A program made the translations under genes and the position numbers. Positions 15,906 to 16,103 of a stretch of DNA of 16,103 nt are shown one piece after another. The stretch comes from Balneolaceae bacterium (GTDB lineage Bacteria; Bacteroidota; Rhodothermia; Balneolales; Balneolaceae). The stretch covers positions 1 through 16,103 of the forward strand of contig JAASTO010000039.1 of assembly GCA_021767245.1 (NCBI GenBank), written 5' to 3'. The notes under the pieces are model-generated. The model had not been told where the DNA came from. It did no database searches and saw only the letters and a list, made by a program, of their open reading frames with translations. Position 1 is the stretch's first letter; each line of letters starts with the position of its first letter.

Positions 15906-15911
15906 AGTATA
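15906..15911 (-). promoter_or_regulatory. Possible -10-like hexamer for the PorZ-like gene
   Basis: TATACT on the minus strand lies between the rRNA operon terminator and the inverted repeat, the only space available for a promoter of the PorZ-like gene. A matching -35 element would fall in or beside the terminator T-tract and is not clear. This is a low-confidence positional call. Confidence 0.2.
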
Positions 15912-15923
15912 GCATAAAAATAA

Positions 15924-15955
15924 AAAAGCCTCTTTATAGGAATAAAGAGGCTTTT
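15924..15955 (-). terminator. Intrinsic terminator of the rRNA operon
   Basis: A perfect 14-bp stem, AAAAGCCTCTTTAT / ATAAAGAGGCTTTT, has a 4-base loop. On the minus strand it is followed by a T-rich tract extending to about 15914. It begins 10 bases after the 3' end of the 5S rRNA, so it closes the rRNA operon and shields the PorZ-like gene, which is read in the same direction, from readthrough. Confidence 0.93.
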
Positions 15956-15964
15956 AAAAAGGAA

Positions 15965-16073
15965 GAAGGCGACGACCTACTCTACCGCTTGTGGCAGTAC
16001 CATCGGCGCTGCAGGGCTTAACGGCCGTGTTCGGGATGGGAACGGGTGGGACCCCTGCGCTAGAGTCACCTTC
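15965..16073 (-). rRNA. rrf: 5S ribosomal RNA
   Basis: Read on the minus strand the segment begins GAAGGTGACTCTAGCG and ends near GTCGCCTTC; these two ends pair to form helix I with one G-U pair. The conserved core CCCACCCGTTCCCATCCCGA and the following ACACGG, GTTAAGCCC and GATGGTACTG elements are standard for bacterial 5S rRNA. The length is about 109 nt, slightly short, because I placed the ends by the helix; the mature ends may extend one to three bases further. It is the 3' member of an rRNA operon whose 23S gene should lie beyond the right edge; 16074-16103 is the start of the AT-rich spacer. Confidence 0.96.
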
Positions 16074-16103
16074 AATAAAATCAGTACGTGTATTCCCTTA
16101 TAA

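Overview
The window reads as chromosomal DNA from a member of the Bacteroidota/Balneolota (FCB) superphylum, most likely a marine Balneolaceae-type organism. Three things suggest this. A secreted propeller protein ends in a type IX secretion (T9SS) / FlgD-like sorting domain. The tRNA-guanine transglycosylase lacks most of the usual zinc cysteines, as I recall for Bacteroidota homologues. Shine-Dalgarno signals are weak and TTG/GTG starts are frequent. The lineage is an inference; no taxonomic marker other than a 5S rRNA is present. There is no mobile element, CRISPR array, tRNA or phage gene, and coding density is very high.

Layout. (1) 59-2698 (+): a large predicted lipoprotein with an uncharacterised N-terminal half and a C-terminal FG-GAP-like beta-propeller. 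It converges on a long minus-strand block. (2) 2750-9201 (-): nine tightly packed genes. In transcription order they are accA, a YbgC-type thioesterase, a DUF2085 membrane protein, a DUF4199-like four-helix membrane protein, a CPBP membrane protease, a DUF2007 protein, cdsA, a dipeptide epimerase and, after 51 bp, a TIGR01777 SDR protein. Gaps of -14 to +13 bp indicate an operon that mixes the first step of fatty-acid synthesis with CDP-diacylglycerol synthesis and several unknown membrane proteins. (3) 9270-11411 (-): a polyprenyl-phosphate mannosyltransferase-like GT2 enzyme and a polyprenyl glycosylphosphotransferase, 3 bp apart, for envelope polysaccharide. (4) 11504-12631 (+): tgt (queuosine), divergent from the glycosylphosphotransferase and convergent with the next gene. 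(5) 12636-15844 (-): a 768-residue PorZ-like propeller protein with a C-terminal sorting domain, overlapping by one base a WbbL-like GT2 glycosyltransferase. (6) 15924-16073 (-): the end of an rRNA operon, with 5S rRNA and a strong intrinsic terminator. The 23S gene would lie beyond the right edge.

How the genes work together: most minus-strand genes serve the cell envelope (malonyl-CoA, CDP-DAG, peptidoglycan dipeptide recycling, polysaccharide initiation, glycosyl transfer and outer-surface secretion). I do not see a self-evidently new defence or mobile system. The best candidates for new biology are the lipid/membrane operon with four uncharacterised proteins and the coupled PorZ-like/glycosyltransferase pair.
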